Source: Strigomonas culicis
Lineage: Eukaryota; Euglenozoa; Kinetoplastea; Trypanosomatida; Trypanosomatidae
Length of the DNA: 26,954 nucleotides
NCBI GenBank assembly: GCA_000482145.1
Contig: AUXH01000227.1
Span: forward strand, 1 to 26,954
Reading direction: 5' to 3'
The notes beneath the pieces were generated by a model that saw only the letters and a program-made list of their open reading frames with translations, made no database searches and was not told the DNA's origin. Made by a program: the position numbers and the translations under genes. Positions 1-9,448 of the stretch are shown piece after piece (position 1 is the stretch's first letter; each line of letters opens with the position of its first letter).

Positions 1-57
<57 letters not shown>
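1..57. repeat. CT/AT dinucleotide microsatellite
   Basis: The window opens with nine CT units followed by about eighteen AT units, then a short degenerate AT stretch. It is a compound microsatellite in non-coding DNA and is probably length-variable. It may continue beyond the left edge. Confidence 0.95.
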
Positions 58-60
<3 letters not shown>

Positions 61-1364
61 TATATATGAGTATCACTTTTTGCTTCTCACCTACAGAGAG
101 GATATTCGAGTTGGCTCCTCTTTTCTTCAGATGAGCTGTAAGTGTCGCGGAGAGAGGAAACAACTAAAAAAAAAGAGTAAATACAAAAAGATAGAAGATG
201 GGAAAAAGAAAAACCAAAAAAAAAATGCTGATGTAGCTGGAAGAAAAGTGAAAATGGACAAAAAGGAGATAGGAGATGACAGAAAGAAACACAGGAGAGA
301 GAGAGAGAGACAAGAAATACGCTTGTTGGTGTCATATGTTCATTTCATTTTTATTTCAAGCAGCACGGAAAAAAGATAATACAAATAATAATAATAACAG
401 ATACTTATTTGGGGGAGCATGTCTTAGCACGTCAACGTGCACTAAGCAACAAGCTATACTGGCAAATAATTATAATAATAAGAATAAATCAAAACTTTAT
501 TATTGTTATTATCATTATTTTCAAGTTTTGCTTTCTTCATTAAGATATCACGTTTTGAATTTCTTCTTTTTTTTCCTTTATCAACTGATGTCGTCATGTT
601 GTACTCACTTTTTTTGTTGTTGTTCGAGGAGAGGCTACCGATTCGTTCTTATTCTCACGTTTGCTTCCTTTTTTTAAAAAAAGGACATGTATTCCAGACT
701 GTTAGAGCAACAAAAAGGAAACGAAAGAAAAGACTGTTTAAAAAAAAAAAGAGAGAACGAAACACTTATCATAATACATACATAAACCATGTACTGCACG
801 ACGCTTAGGAAAGTGTGTTTTTGAAGAAAAAAAAGTAAGAAGAAAAAAAAAGGAAGACGGTTTACACGGACGGTACGAACAAACAAAAAAAAATGAAAAA
901 AAAACACCGAAACGACTCCTTTTAGAATATGCGAACAAGAGGTGAGCCGCCGCTTACACAGGGAAGATAGAACATCGTCGTCCGCGCGAAAGAAAAGAGA
1001 AGAAGAGAAGAGAAAAAAGAGAGATATTCGTCCTCCAGGGCAGAAGCGCGGCCCCAACGCAGACAACAGTGGCTGTCAGTACGGTTCTCTCTCCCTTTCC
1101 TTTGCAGCGGTGACACAAACAACGCGTCCTTTGTGAAAGTTTACTTTTTTTCCCCCTTTTTTATTTGTATGGGTGTGGGTATGTGTTTTTTTTTTGTGTT
1201 TTTTTACTCTTTGTTTTGTTTATATGTTGATGGACTCCTTCCCGGTTTCCATTGCATCGCAGTTCTGTGTGCCTGACGCGTCTTGTCGCTTGCATCCGCA
1301 GCATGCGGTGTGGTTCCAAGTGGAGGGAATGAGAAAGAGGGGGGGAGAGGGGATAGCGGTGGTC
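1..1364. other. Intergenic region downstream of SHMT, no gene seen
   Basis: This stretch holds the SHMT 3'UTR and the upstream side of whichever gene lies beyond the left edge. Open frames here are only translations of purine or pyrimidine runs (Lys/Arg/Glu-rich or Phe/Ser/Leu-rich) and match nothing. Plus-strand purine runs at about 140-330 and 680-910 are long polypyrimidine tracts on the minus strand, so they are candidate trans-splicing signals for the next gene to the left. Two GC-richer patches stand out, at about 930-1090 and 1215-1330. The second lies just past the SHMT stop and is probably 3'UTR. Confidence 0.6.
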
Positions 1365-2798
1365 CTACTTGGTGCCCTGCTGCGTCGGGTAGGCCTCCGT
1401 GAAGCCCGGGAAGGGGAATTGGTGCGCGAAGTCCTTCACCTCCTTCTGCAGCACCTCGAGCTGCGCGTTGCCCTCGCAGCCCTTCACGAAGTCGACGAGC
1501 TTGTTCGAGCTCGCGCTCTTCTGCACGTCGAGCGCGATGTGGACGGCGCGCGTGAGGAAAGAGGCGACCGTGGCCATGTCCGCCTCCACGAGCCCGCGCG
1601 TCGTGAGCGCCGGCGTGCCGAGCCGGATGCCGTGCGGCGCCATGGCGCTCTTGTCGCCGACGATCGTGTTCTTGTTCGTCGTGATGTGCGCGCGGTCGAG
1701 CAGCTTCTCCAGCTTGCTGCCGGTGATGCCGTGCGGGCGCAGGTTCCACAGCAGCAGGTGGTTGTCCGTGCCGCCGCTGACGAGGGCCTCGCCGCCGCCG
1801 ACGAGCGCCTCCGCGAGCGCCTTCGCGTTGCGCTTGACCTGCTGCGCGTAGGCGCGCCACTCCGGGCTGGCGACCTCCTTCAGCTGGGTCGCGACGGCGG
1901 CGATCTGGTGGATGTGCGGCCCGCCCTGTAGAGACGGGAACACCGCCGAGTTGATGCGCTCCTCCACGTTCACCTCCTCCTTGCCGCGCGTGACGCGCTT
2001 GCGGAAGAAGATCATGCCGGAGCGCGGGCCGCGCAGCGTCTTGTGCGTCGTCGTCGTCACGACGTCCGCGAACTCGAAGGGGTTGCCGTGCTCCTGGGCG
2101 GCGACGAGCCCACTGTAGTGCGACATGTCCACCATAAAGTAGGCCCCCACGCTGTCGCAGATCTCGCGGTAGCGCTTATAGTCCCAGTCGCGCGGGTAGG
2201 CGGAGCCGCCGGCGATGATCAGCTTCGGCTTGAAGAGCTGCGCGAGGCGCGCGAGGCCGTCCATGTCGATGAGCCCCTCCGGCGTGAGGCTGTACGGCAG
2301 GCTCTCGAAGTAGGTCGAGCTCGCCGAGATGCGCTTCGTGGCGGTGTAGAAGCCGTGCGTGAGGTGGCCGCCCGCCGGCAGGTCCAGCCCCATCAGCCGG
2401 TCGTGCGGCTGCAGCAGCCCGCTGTACACCTCGAAGTTCGCAGGGGAGCCGCTGTACGGCTGCACGTTCACGCCCCACACTGCGGCGTCCAACCGGAAGG
2501 CCGCGAGGGCGCGCGCGCGGCAGAGGTTCTCCACGCGGTCGACGACCTCCGTGCCGCCGTAGTAGCGGTTCCCGGGCAGCCCCTCCGCGTACTTATTCGT
2601 GAGGATGGAGCCCAGGCACTCCAGCACGGCCTTGGACGTGAAGTTCTCGGACGCAATCAGCTCCAGCCCGCCGACCTGCCGCTCCAGCTCCTCCTGGATG
2701 AGGCCCAGCATCTCGGGGTCGTGCTGGGCGAGGCCGACGTTGCCGGGCAGCGAGGGGATCTTGCCGGCAAGGAGGATACGAGAAGCACCGCGCAGCAT
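1365..2798 (-). CDS. SHMT: Serine hydroxymethyltransferase, mitochondrial type (477 aa)
   Basis: This PLP enzyme interconverts serine plus tetrahydrofolate with glycine plus 5,10-methylene-tetrahydrofolate, feeding folate and thymidylate metabolism. The full-length SHMT fold is evident: the SENFTS and GNRYYGG substrate-loop motifs at about residues 50-82, the PLP-ring aspartate D224 in MVDMSHYSG, and the Schiff-base lysine K253 in [14 protein letters not shown]. The D-to-K spacing of 29 matches the family. The first residues ([12 protein letters not shown]) are basic and hydrophobic, like a mitochondrial presequence, which suggests the SHMT-L isoform. The frame is open upstream to an ATG at 3047, but that extension is a translated polypyrimidine tract. 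The chosen ATG lies 29 nt after the predicted splice acceptor. Family assignment is certain; the compartment is inferred. Confidence 0.96.
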   Translation of the reverse strand: MLRGASRILLAGKIPSLPGNVGLAQHDPEMLGLIQEELERQVGGLELIASENFTSKAVLECLGSILTNKYAEGLPGNRYYGGTEVVDRVENLCRARALAAFRLDAAVWGVNVQPYSGSPANFEVYSGLLQPHDRLMGLDLPAGGHLTHGFYTATKRISASSTYFESLPYSLTPEGLIDMDGLARLAQLFKPKLIIAGGSAYPRDWDYKRYREICDSVGAYFMVDMSHYSGLVAAQEHGNPFEFADVVTTTTHKTLRGPRSGMIFFRKRVTRGKEEVNVEERINSAVFPSLQGGPHIHQIAAVATQLKEVASPEWRAYAQQVKRNAKALAEALVGGGEALVSGGTDNHLLLWNLRPHGITGSKLEKLLDRAHITTNKNTIVGDKSAMAPHGIRLGTPALTTRGLVEADMATVASFLTRAVHIALDVQKSASSNKLVDFVKGCEGNAQLEVLQKEVKDFAHQFPFPGFTEAYPTQQGTK

Positions 2799-3223
2799 CG
2801 AGAGAGAGAGAAAAGGGTAAGGAGGAACTGAGAAGTAGAAGAGTATAAAAAGTGGAACGGATAGACGGTAACGGTGTGTGTGGTGGCGATAGAAAGGGTT
2901 TCCCTGTGAAGAAGAGAGAAAGGAGAGAAGGATAACAATGGTCCCACGTCCAGCAATACCGTTAGACTCACTCGTGAAGACAGTTCGCTGCAGCACGTCG
3001 ATAAAACTTGGAAACGCGAAGAGAATGCTTGCCAACACGTTAGACATAATATGTAATTAACGAGAAGAGAAAGAACAAACCGAAAATTCAACACCAGCCA
3101 TATCAACCTAATACATATATATCTCTAAATATATATGGATGTCATCATTCTGAGGTGATCGCACCTCTCCACGTATGCTGTTACACGTTTCTTTCCTGTT
3201 TTCCTTTTCGCAGCTGCCGGTCG
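2799..3223. other. Intergenic region between the 243-aa gene and SHMT
   Basis: It contains the SHMT 5' leader, its polypyrimidine tract (about 2830-2960 on the minus strand), a short AT-rich patch near 3110-3135, and the 3'UTR of the gene at 3224-3955. No gene is seen. Confidence 0.7.
2828..2856 (-). promoter_or_regulatory. Predicted trans-splice acceptor for SHMT
   Basis: On the minus strand a pyrimidine run ending in cttctacttctcAG puts the AG at 2829-2828 and gives a 29-nt leader without AUG. This position follows the kinetoplastid rule of the first AG after the tract. It has not been mapped. Confidence 0.5.
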
Positions 3224-3955
3224 CTACTCAGCCAGGAAGGCCTTGATGCGCATCGTCTTGATGGGCAGGTCCTGCGCGGAGCCGAGCGTGTTCTGGTTCG
3301 CCATCGACTTGACGCGGTTCACGAGCACCTTCCGATTCGACCAGAACGTGTCCTGCACCTTCTTGAAGTGCATGTAGCGGGCCTCCTCCTCCGCATCCTT
3401 CATGCGCCGCGACATGCCGACGAGCGAGCGGTTCGCGTTGATCCAGCGGCTGCGGTAGTCGCGCAGGGCCTTGCTCTCCTCGAAGTCGACGTACAGGTGC
3501 GGCTCCTCGAAGTTCGTGCGGGGCTGGTCGCGCTCACCCCACTTCCACTCGACGCCGGCCAGCAGGCACTGGTACTTGACCGCGTGCAGCGTCCAGTAGT
3601 TCGAGTACCAGCGGCCGACCACGCCCTCGGACACCGCGCGGATGCGCTGCGGCGGTCGCGGCACGTCCGCCACCTCGAAGCCCTCCGGGATCATTGCGAG
3701 CGCGGCCTGCAGCGCGGCCGGCGAGTACTGCTGTCGCATGACCGGCCGGCTCCCCTTTGTGAAGCGGCCCCAGGCAGACTTCTCCAGCCACGAGTGCTCG
3801 CGGTAGCGGCCGCGGTACGGCATCCGGCGGTCGTTCCACCACCGCGCGTGGCGAATGTCTAGCATGTACGGCGTGTACTTCACCGGCGTCGTCTCCGGTG
3901 CGATGCCGACGCCCGGGGAGCTGGCGAGCCGTACGGCGCTCCTTCTAAACAACAT
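3224..3955 (-). CDS. Conserved-looking basic protein, probably mitochondrial (243 aa), function unknown
   Basis: I do not recognise a family. The N-terminus (MLFRRSAVRLASSPGVG) is Arg/Ser/Ala-rich and lacks acidic residues, as expected of a mitochondrial targeting peptide. The body is rich in Arg, Trp and Tyr (for example WGRFTKGSRP near residue 61 and VGRWYSNYWTL near residue 113), with a charged helical C-terminal third containing MSRRMKDAEEEARYMHFKK. No membrane segment is visible. Size, basic charge and composition resemble a kinetoplastid mitoribosomal or other mitochondrial RNA-associated protein, but this is only composition-based. The gene is supported by consistent GC-rich codon use, an ATG start, and a polypyrimidine/AG signal upstream. 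It lies next to another probable mitochondrial gene. Confidence 0.85.
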   Translation of the reverse strand: MLFRRSAVRLASSPGVGIAPETTPVKYTPYMLDIRHARWWNDRRMPYRGRYREHSWLEKSAWGRFTKGSRPVMRQQYSPAALQAALAMIPEGFEVADVPRPPQRIRAVSEGVVGRWYSNYWTLHAVKYQCLLAGVEWKWGERDQPRTNFEEPHLYVDFEESKALRDYRSRWINANRSLVGMSRRMKDAEEEARYMHFKKVQDTFWSNRKVLVNRVKSMANQNTLGSAQDLPIKTMRIKAFLAE

Positions 3956-4439
3956 CGCGGCGAGGGGGAAGGGGGGGAGTCTCGCGTCCGCGGCTAGAGT
4001 CGAATGTAAAAGAAAAGGAAAAGTAAAACGACCACTACAACTATACCATGAAGAGGAAGAAGGAGAAAAAAAAAAGGGATGGACGATTCAGGGTGAGATA
4101 CAACACACAAAGGAAAAAGGATTCGACAGGAAATAAAAGGAATCAGAAGAGCGAGTCACAAGGTAACAGAAAGGCGGAGAAAACTTGAGTTACGCAATAA
4201 TGAAGAAAACAGAAAGGGGGAAAAAAAACAACGGAAGGAAACCAAAACACGAATATGATATACAAACTACGCTGCTATAATGAATAAGCATTCTAAGAGC
4301 ATTTCCTATAATGATACTAAGGATGTATGAAAAAGTGAGAACAGAAAAAACTGCTCGTACAGCTCATAGCACTCCATGAAGCGAGATAAGAGAGAGAACT
4401 ATACACCTACCGATTTGCTAATACTAACACACGACTGCA
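3956..4439. other. Intergenic region with trans-splice signal for the 243-aa gene
   Basis: On the minus strand a pyrimidine tract (about 4043-4075) is followed by AG at 4042-4041, giving an 85-nt leader. A second weaker tract ends in AG at 3995-3994, giving a 38-nt leader. Neither leader contains AUG, while an ATG lies just upstream of the first AG. The rest, to 4439, is AT-rich 3'UTR-like sequence of the upstream gene. Confidence 0.5.
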
Positions 4440-5183
4440 CTACACCTTGGGGGCCGCCGCGGCCACCGCCGGCTTTTTATTCGCCGCCGCTGTGGGCCGC
4501 CTCGCCCAGAGGCTGCGGAAGCTATTCGCCGGCACGGCCGAGTGCGCGTTGCGGTCCTTGTAGTCGATGTGCTCGTCCCCGCGCCAGGTGTACTCCGCAT
4601 CGCCGATGCGGTGGTGCGTCGGCGGCTCGGGCGACCAGTGGAAGTTGTGTGAGAAGAGGGGGTGGCGGTGGTACAGGCTGTCCTCCACGTGTGGCTTGCG
4701 GATCTCGTCGAGGATGACGTAGTCCAGGCCCCACTGCTCCGCAATCTCGATTGCCTTGTCGCGCTCGAGGAAGCTGCCAAAGCGCGTGAGCATCGGCGTC
4801 TGCAGGAAGTTGGACGTGGTCAGCTCGAGCGCGTAGCCGGCGCGCGCGAAGCCGCCGAGGCCGTCGAACTGCGTCCCGCGAATCTTCACCGCGCGAATGT
4901 CCATCTTGTCGCGTCCGTAGTTGAGGTGCATGTACTGCGTGCGGTGGTGGTGACGCTCCACGACGAGTTTCGTGCCCTTGGGGCCGCCCAGCGAGGTGTA
5001 GATGAACATGCGGTCGTTATAGTGCTGCATCATCGACCCGTTGTACAGCAGCCGCTTCTTGCGCTCCTTCAACGAGATGAGCACTGCCTCCAGCTTGCCC
5101 GGGGTCACGCGCGAGAGCACGCGGGGAACGCCGGGGTTCATAAAAACGACGCCGGACTGGCAGAGAAGGGTTTGACGCAGCAT
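4440..5183 (-). CDS. Mitochondrial protein with NDUFS4-like region (247 aa)
   Basis: The central part (about residues 105-180) resembles the conserved region of complex I accessory subunit NDUFS4 (18-21 kDa, ETC_C1 family): a Gly-rich segment GLGGFARAGYALE, then F-x-ERDKAIEIAEQWGLDYVI, which matches the family pattern of a charged residue, A-I/V, x-FAE-x-G-W/L-x-Y, and finally SHNFHWS in place of the family's SYG-x-NF-x-W ending. If correct it would help assemble or stabilise the NADH-dehydrogenase arm of complex I in the inner mitochondrial membrane. The start MLRQTLLCQSG could be a short presequence. The C-terminal tail is Ala/Lys/Pro-rich and probably disordered. Eye alignment only; a mitoribosomal protein is the main alternative. 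The gene itself is well supported. Confidence 0.8.
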   Translation of the reverse strand: MLRQTLLCQSGVVFMNPGVPRVLSRVTPGKLEAVLISLKERKKRLLYNGSMMQHYNDRMFIYTSLGGPKGTKLVVERHHHRTQYMHLNYGRDKMDIRAVKIRGTQFDGLGGFARAGYALELTTSNFLQTPMLTRFGSFLERDKAIEIAEQWGLDYVILDEIRKPHVEDSLYHRHPLFSHNFHWSPEPPTHHRIGDAEYTWRGDEHIDYKDRNAHSAVPANSFRSLWARRPTAAANKKPAVAAAAPKV

Positions 5184-5659
5184 CTCGAAGGCACAGAGAA
5201 AGAGAAGGTAACAGTCAAATGCTAATAAACAAATAAATATATTTAAAAAAAAAAGATGTAGAAGCGCTAAGGTATGGCTGACTAATGAAGTAGCTTTCCT
5301 CTTCTTTATTATTGGTGGTGGTGATAGAAACCTTGACTACGTGTGATTCCTTTTATTTGATCAATAAAAGGAAATCGTGCAAAAGAGAAAAAAAAAACTC
5401 AGTTTTCTTCTTTAAAGACAGAGAGCAGAGAGAAAGAGAGATGGAGCCAAACACCAAGCAGCTTGTTGTCTTCCTGTTGAGTACTTGCAGAGCGTCATAG
5501 CCATAAGAAGCACACGCAGAGGCATACCAAGACAAGGAATGCACAAAAAAAAAAGAGGGACGTTAGGTTATTACAATACAATGAATGAAGGGTAAAAAAA
5601 AAAAAGAGAAGTGATTTCTCCTTATCCTCCTCCTCGACTCCACTCCCCCACTGGCGCCC
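5184..5659. other. Intergenic region with trans-splice signals for the NDUFS4-like gene
   Basis: On the minus strand a T-rich tract (about 5224-5260) leads to AG at 5223-5222, giving a 38-nt leader. A second pyrimidine tract ends in an AG directly abutting the ATG, which would leave no leader. The remainder is A-rich runs and the cactin 3'UTR. No gene is seen. Confidence 0.5.
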
Positions 5660-7327
5660 TCACCGTCTATAATTACCGTTTGTGAAACGGAAGAAGAGTT
5701 TGTACTTGCCGTCCTTGTCGAAGCTGATGCGCACCCGGCGCTGGTCCCAATCCTTGCGCTCGATGCGGTAGGCGACGTCCGCGTAGGGCGGCCCGACGTG
5801 GAAGACGAGGAGACAGTAGTCGTCCATCTTGCCCCGCAGCGTGTCCTCGATGCGGAAAATGCGGCTCATATCGCGCTTCGTCTTCGCGAGCGCGGGGTAG
5901 AAGAGCGTGAACTCGTACCACAGCACCGTGCGCGGCGGGGGGTTGCCCCGCATGTCGTAGTGCGTGCGGTTGTACTGCGTCCACGTGTAGCCCGTCTTGA
6001 CCTTCACGTAGCGGTGCGGCTTGAGGAGCTGCTGCTGCTGCTGCTGTGTCTGCGGCCGCGCGGCCGGGGCCGCCGGCGCCGGCGCGGCGCGCTGCAGCGC
6101 GCGCGCGGCGCTCTGCCGGAGGTGGTAGTCGACGACCTCCTCGCTGTACAGCGCCTCGTCCTCGCCGACCACCTCACCCTCCTGCGCGAGCAGCTCGCTG
6201 TAGTACTGCGTGTCCGGCACGTAGTCGAGCGGCACCCCCAGCACGCCGTCCGTCGGCGCGACGCCGTGGGCCGCCTGGCGCCGCCGCTGCCGCTCCTCCT
6301 CGGCGAGGTACTGCTGCGTCTCCGTCAGCGGCGGCGCCGCGGCCACACCGGCCTGCTGCCCGTAGCGGTGCAGGCGGTGCCGCACGACCATCGTGCCGAG
6401 CCGCGCGTGCACCATCGTGTAGAAGGCGGCGTTGATGCCCTCCAGCTGCGCGCGGGCGGCGGCGGGCACCTGCACCGCCGCGCCCGCGCCGCCATCGCCG
6501 CCGTGCACGCAGTGCGAGAGCGCGAGCGTATCGGCCAGCACGGCGGTCGCCAGCGCCTCCTGCTCCAGCTCCGCCTCCGGCACTACCACCGCCTCCGCCG
6601 GCGCCGCGCGCTCGTCCGCGGCGGTCCCGTCGTCGTACACGATGGCGGGCGGCGCGAGGTCCGCGGTGGGGTCCTCGCGTTTGATGGCCACGTGTGGCGC
6701 CTCCGCCTCGCCGGGCTCCTCCTTGCCGTCCCGCTGCGTCGGCGGTGTCGCGCCGGTGCCGCCGCTGTGCTCGCGGTCGGCGGACACGGCGAGTGCCTGC
6801 AGCAGCACCATCAGCTCCCGCTCGTAGCGCGGCCGCAGCACGCACGCGTCCATGTTCGCCGTGTCGAGCGACAGCGCGTGGAAAAAGTTCTGCACGCGCA
6901 GCCAGTACTCGAGCGAGCGGTACAGCGCCGCCGCGAGGTCGAGTGCGCGGTCATCGCCGCCGGCCTCCGCCTCGTCCGCGGCCGCGTCCGCCAGCCAGCT
7001 GCCGAGCCCCTCCCGCAGCTCCACGAACTCGCCGACCGCGTCCAGCGTGTCCTGCAGATCCGCCGCGGTGAACTCCGCCTCGAGCCGCTCGCAGAGGACG
7101 GGCAGTGAGCCCTGCCGTTGGAAGAGCGCGGGACTCAGGATGCGCTCGGGGCTGCCGGTGACAAGGTCACAGGCGAGGCGCAGGTAGTGGCCCGGCGCCA
7201 GCCCGGAAACGTCCAGGTAGTACATGGCGTACTGCACGACGAGGTAGTCGATGGGGCGCAGCGACGAGGACGGCGCCTGCGGTCGGCCCTGGCGGTTGTT
7301 TTGGTTAGTACGACCAGTGGACGCATC

Positions 7328-7365
<38 letters not shown>

Positions 7366-7549
7366 AACGTCTATAGTTATTATTATTATTGTTGTTGTTG
7401 TTGTTATTATAACTATTACTATTTTGGTTGTTGTCAGCGCCGCGCCGCTGATGGTTCATGCGATCGATCGCACGAGACCCGCTCTGTCGGAGGAGAGAGG
7501 CAATGTTCTCCATGATCTCCTCCTCCGTACCGCGCCATCGCTTCGACAT
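5660..7549 (-). CDS. CACTIN: Cactin, spliceosome-associated protein (629 aa)
   Basis: Cactin is a conserved nuclear protein of the spliceosome. The C-terminal cactin domain (about residues 505-629) is unmistakable: YNRTHYDMRGNPPP, then YEFTLFYP, then VFHVGPPYADVAYRI, and a final F-x-FTNGNYRR, all in family order. The mid domain also fits, with FTAADLQDTLDAVGEFVEL at about residues 160-179 matching the family's TVADLEDLLEDI-like helix. Between the N-terminus and the mid domain lie two poly-Asn runs (residues 48-58 and 63-74). A long Ala/Glu-rich linker separates the mid and C-terminal domains. The N-terminal Arg/Ser-rich and coiled-coil region of animal cactin is mostly missing. The start is the first ATG after a strong splice acceptor. 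In kinetoplastids it could act in trans-splicing, which is inference. Confidence 0.93.
7328..7408 (-). repeat. Asn-codon repeats inside cactin (12 and 11 Asn)
   Basis: Two trinucleotide runs read as AAT/AAC on the coding strand: twelve Asn codons (11 AAT, 1 AAC) at 7328-7363 and eleven (5 AAT, 6 AAC) at 7376-7408, separated by four codons. The AAT bias is opposite to the GC-rich third positions of the rest of the gene, so the tract behaves like a microsatellite expanded within the frame. Confidence 0.95.
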
Positions 7550-8215
7550 GAGTGAACGCGACAAGCCAAAAGAAAAAAAAATGCGGTGCTAGCATGAGAA
7601 CCAAGAAAGAAGGAAAGATAGAGAGAGAGCGTATATAGATGCTAGATATGTAGTGATGAGCAATGACAGAGCACTTCGAGAAACAGAAAAGAATGTTTCC
7701 TTATGTTTGGTAGTCTATCCGTAGGTACAGCATCCTCGGTACATGTCCAGTGATTTTATTATTGTTATTATTGTTATTATTATAATTTATAAAGTTTAGA
7801 AGAAATATGTATTTATATTTGTTTTCATACATATAAATAGGTATGTATGTTTTTTTTTCTTTGGTTGTATGTTACTAATATTATTCTTTTTTTTTTAGAT
7901 TGAAGCCAAATATATTATTATTAAAAGAGAAACCAAACGAGAAGATGAAGAAAACAAGGCGCCAACACAACTACAACGTATGCAATAAAAACGTTTAAAA
8001 AAAGAGGGAAAACACCATCATAACGAAACAACTAATAATAAATCCTTCGATACCAAAAATAAAAGAAGAAAAGGGAAATGAAAAGATGTTCTCTTTCCAA
8101 TCTTCTTTGGAACGCAGTCGGTTTTATTATGCTTCTGATGCGACGGCAGCTCCCTCTTCTTCTCCTTCCCCCTTCTTAAAAAAGAAAGGGAGAAATGGTG
8201 TTCTCCATATCCTCC
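7550..8215. other. AT-rich intergenic region between eIF3e and cactin
   Basis: It holds the cactin leader and polypyrimidine tract near the left end, then very AT-rich DNA with imperfect ATT/GTT repeats (about 7755-7790) and T and A runs. No gene or RNA motif is seen. Confidence 0.7.
7589..7640 (-). promoter_or_regulatory. Predicted trans-splice acceptor for cactin
   Basis: The minus strand shows ctctctctctatctttccttctttctt followed by AG at 7590-7589. This gives a 39-nt leader without AUG, and an ATG lies a few bases upstream of the AG. It is one of the clearest acceptors in the window. Confidence 0.6.
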
Positions 8216-9448
8216 CTAGGAGCGGCGGGAGTTGGGACCGTTCTCTAACTTATCGTAGACGACGGCATCGACGGCCTTGGACTGGGGCACCATGTTGAGC
8301 TGCTCGTTGACCGAGTCTATCTTTGCGCGCTGCTTGGACGAGCTAATGAGGTTCACGAGCCACACTTCGGCGTCCTCCTTCGTCATGTTGAGTCGCTCCG
8401 CCACGTGCGGGATGGAGACGACGGAGTGGATCGCCATGTAGCGCTGGAAGATGAGCAGCCGCGCGTTCTCCAGAATGTCCTCCTTGAAGTCCAGCAGGAA
8501 GAAGTCCTCGTCCAGGAGGTCGCCGACCTGCGGCAGCAGCGCGATGGCGTCCTCCAGCTCGCACTTGTGGATGAGCGACACGAGGCGCGTGAGCACGTCG
8601 CTGTACTCGTAGATGCTGTTCGCCATGGCGGCGGCCTCGCGGAAGTTGTTGTGGCGCGTGCGGTTCAGCAGCACCGCGGCGCAGATGTAGCGCAGGTAGT
8701 GCGGGCACACGGTCTCCACCACGCGGCGGTACACGTAGTCCGACTTGTGGTCGAAGATGTAGAAAAGCAGTTTGGTGTGGTACTGCGTGCCGCCCTTGAA
8801 GAAGGGAAACAGCACGCCGTGCAGCAACCACGCGCGCGCCCGCACGGTGGTGCCCTTGTTCATCCGGAAGGCCTCGTCGTCGGCGCTGTTCTGGTTGTCG
8901 TGGATGCGGTCAGCCGTCTCCACGGCGGACTGCCACGCCGCGGCCGCGGAGTCGCAGACGAGCTTCCCCCACAGGATGTAGTCCATCGGCAGGTCGCTGC
9001 CGCTGATGCACTGGCAGAGGGACAGCATCTCGGCCGCGTCGCCGTAGGCGCCCTTGTCGTAGAAGCAAAAGGCGAGGTTCATGACGTCACGCATCATCTG
9101 CTTCGTGATCTGCTTATCGTGCAGGTAGTCGACGGAGAGCTCGCCCTGGGTGCGCAGCTGCTCCACCTCGGACGAGGTCAGCTTGAAGCGGTACGTGTAC
9201 ACCTCGTCGTCGATCGGCTTATCGAAGAAGTAGTCCAGCGCCGGCGCGACGCGCTCGATGAGCTCCTGCGTGCGGGCCTCGTGCTCCGGCCGCACGCCGC
9301 CCTCCGGCAGCAGCGACGTGTGGTTGAACATGGTCTGCACGGCGTCGTCCACGGGGTAGCCCTTGTGCTGGTAGAAGGACAGCAAACCTAGGGCGAGGTG
9401 CTTGTCTAAGTGCGGCAGCACGCGCTGCAGCATCTGCGTGTCCGACAT
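8216..9448 (-). CDS. EIF3E: Translation initiation factor eIF3 subunit e (410 aa)
   Basis: eIF3e (INT6) is a PCI-domain subunit of the eIF3 complex, which loads the 43S pre-initiation complex onto mRNA in the cytosol. The N-terminal LPHLDKHLALGLLSFY (residues 11-26) matches the family's FLDRHLVFPLLEFL helix. Further family landmarks are ILWGKLVCD (158-166), RAWLLHGVLFPFF (205-217), VCPHYLRY (247-254), and the PCI winged helix with ILENARLLIFQRY (325-337) and ERLNMTKEDAEVWLVNLI (351-368) followed by AKIDS. The length is close to the usual 400-450 residues. The frame is open upstream to 9652, but that part translates a polypyrimidine tract; the chosen ATG gives the family-like N-terminus. The predicted acceptor is only 2 nt upstream, so Met6 is a conceivable alternative start. 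Confidence 0.95.
   Translation of the reverse strand: MSDTQMLQRVLPHLDKHLALGLLSFYQHKGYPVDDAVQTMFNHTSLLPEGGVRPEHEARTQELIERVAPALDYFFDKPIDDEVYTYRFKLTSSEVEQLRTQGELSVDYLHDKQITKQMMRDVMNLAFCFYDKGAYGDAAEMLSLCQCISGSDLPMDYILWGKLVCDSAAAAWQSAVETADRIHDNQNSADDEAFRMNKGTTVRARAWLLHGVLFPFFKGGTQYHTKLLFYIFDHKSDYVYRRVVETVCPHYLRYICAAVLLNRTRHNNFREAAAMANSIYEYSDVLTRLVSLIHKCELEDAIALLPQVGDLLDEDFFLLDFKEDILENARLLIFQRYMAIHSVVSIPHVAERLNMTKEDAEVWLVNLISSSKQRAKIDSVNEQLNMVPQSKAVDAVVYDKLENGPNSRRS

Noticed and set aside
2799..3047. N-terminal extension of SHMT to the upstream in-frame ATG
   Set aside because: The extra 83 residues translate a polypyrimidine tract and lie upstream of the predicted splice acceptor. The family-like N-terminus begins at 2798.
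5798..7108. Plus-strand open frame (about 436 codons) opposite cactin
   Set aside because: Low-complexity Arg/Leu/Val/His composition and no recognisable motif. The cactin domains are on the minus strand.
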